DNA of 5,938 bases. Origin: Chloroflexota bacterium. Its GTDB lineage: Bacteria > Chloroflexota > Anaerolineae > JAADDB01. The notes under the pieces were generated by a model. That model saw only the letters and a list, made by a program, of their open reading frames with translations, did no database searches and was not told where the DNA came from. This document shows, in pieces, positions 5,814-5,938 of this stretch (position 1 is the stretch's first letter; each line of letters begins with the position of its first letter). The stretch lies in the NCBI GenBank assembly GCA_013154135.1, contig JAADDB010000167.1, positions 1-5,938 of the forward strand, given 5' to 3'. Position numbers and translations under genes: made by a program.

Positions 5814-5860
5814 TTAATCGTTAATCGTCAATCGTTACTCCTTACTCGACTCCTTACTTG
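5814..5860 (+). repeat. Heptamer array E (6 units and one partial)
   Basis: Two copies of TTAATCG, then TCAATCG, TTACTCC and TTACTCG, a 5-base partial unit (ACTCC, 5849-5853) and TTACTTG. It has the same AATCG-before-ACTCG order as A and D. It ends directly against the inverted repeat and promoter-like sequence at 5861. Confidence 0.75.
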
Positions 5861-5904
5861 ACCGTATTTTGTCACGGTTCTGCTTCATGCTATCCTATGA
5901 AGCA
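5861..5904 (+). promoter_or_regulatory. Promoter-like site with two inverted repeats
   Basis: TTGTCA (5869-5874) and TATCCT (5891-5896), 16 bases apart, resemble sigma-70 -35 and -10 elements. Two inverted repeats overlap them, both with 8-base spacers: ACCGT/ACGGT (5861-5865 and 5874-5878) over the -35, and TGCTTCAT/ATGAAGCA (5881-5888 and 5897-5904) with the -10 in its spacer. This arrangement could be a repressor operator. The gene it would serve lies mostly or wholly outside the window: an ATG at 5897 is open to the edge but has no Shine-Dalgarno, and a GTG at 5931 follows a purine-rich AAGGGGGAG with spacing that is too short. Confidence 0.4.
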
Positions 5905-5938
5905 AGCGTCCAACAGTCCTAAGGGGGAGTGTGAGCCT

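Larger units (their letters stand above)
5301..5938. other. Repeat-rich intergenic region
   Basis: No convincing gene is seen on either strand. Open frames here (for example 5430-5861 plus) run through arrays and hairpins and show no protein-like pattern. The region holds arrays B to E, stem-loops at 5487-5522, 5581-5595, 5609-5628, 5650-5667 and 5753-5772, and a promoter-like site near the right edge. No hairpin with a following T-run is seen, so the operon terminator is not identified. Positions 5400-5486 hold nothing I can recognise. Confidence 0.65.

Noticed and set aside
5430..5861. 143-residue open frame on the plus strand
   Set aside because: It runs through hairpins and array D, whose translation gives the same short peptide string as the unrelated frame at 113-427. 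It has no ribosome binding site and no protein-like pattern; it is repeat translation.
5897..5938. Start of a partial gene at the right edge (ATG at 5897, 14 codons open)
   Set aside because: It has no Shine-Dalgarno, lies inside the inverted repeat and upstream of the predicted transcription start; too little sequence to call.

Overview
The window is GC-rich (by eye well above 60%) and holds one compact plus-strand gene cluster flanked by repeat-rich noncoding DNA. The order is guaB (IMP dehydrogenase), cobS (cobalamin synthase), cbiZ (adenosylcobinamide amidohydrolase), cbiB (adenosylcobinamide-phosphate synthase) and cobD (threonine-phosphate decarboxylase). All five genes are complete. 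Nothing in the sequence names the organism. The GC-rich coding style, a bacterial-type operon that includes CbiZ, and intergenic heptamer arrays with stem-loop repeats would fit a Chloroflexota-like bacterium, but that is a guess from memory and not a demonstrated placement.

Layout: positions 1-350 are a noncoding leader with a long bulged hairpin (135-178), a second hairpin (181-201) and a 7-bp-unit repeat array (233-267). The genes run from 351 to 5300 almost without gaps: guaB/cobS are separated by 1 base, cobS/cbiZ and cbiZ/cbiB share 4-base ATGA overlaps, and cbiB/cobD overlap by 17 bases. This is the geometry of one translationally coupled operon. Positions 5301-5938 carry no convincing gene. 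They hold four more heptamer arrays (two on each strand), at least five perfect stem-loops, and at the far right a promoter-like sequence with two inverted repeats that probably drives a gene beyond the window.

How the genes fit together: CbiZ removes the aminopropanol arm of salvaged adenosylcobinamide to give adenosylcobyric acid. CobD makes (R)-1-amino-2-propanol O-phosphate from threonine phosphate. CbiB joins the two to adenosylcobinamide phosphate. After a GTP-dependent guanylylation, CobS attaches the lower-ligand riboside. The guanylyltransferase (CobU/CobP or CobY) and CobT are not in the window. GuaB commits IMP to guanine nucleotides and so supplies the GTP pool used by the missing guanylylation step, which is a possible but unproved reason for its place at the head of the operon.

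The least ordinary feature is the family of heptamer arrays, unit roughly T(T/C)A(A/C)TCG. They have a fixed internal order, occur on both strands, bracket the operon in inverted orientation, and in one case supply the stop codon of cobD.
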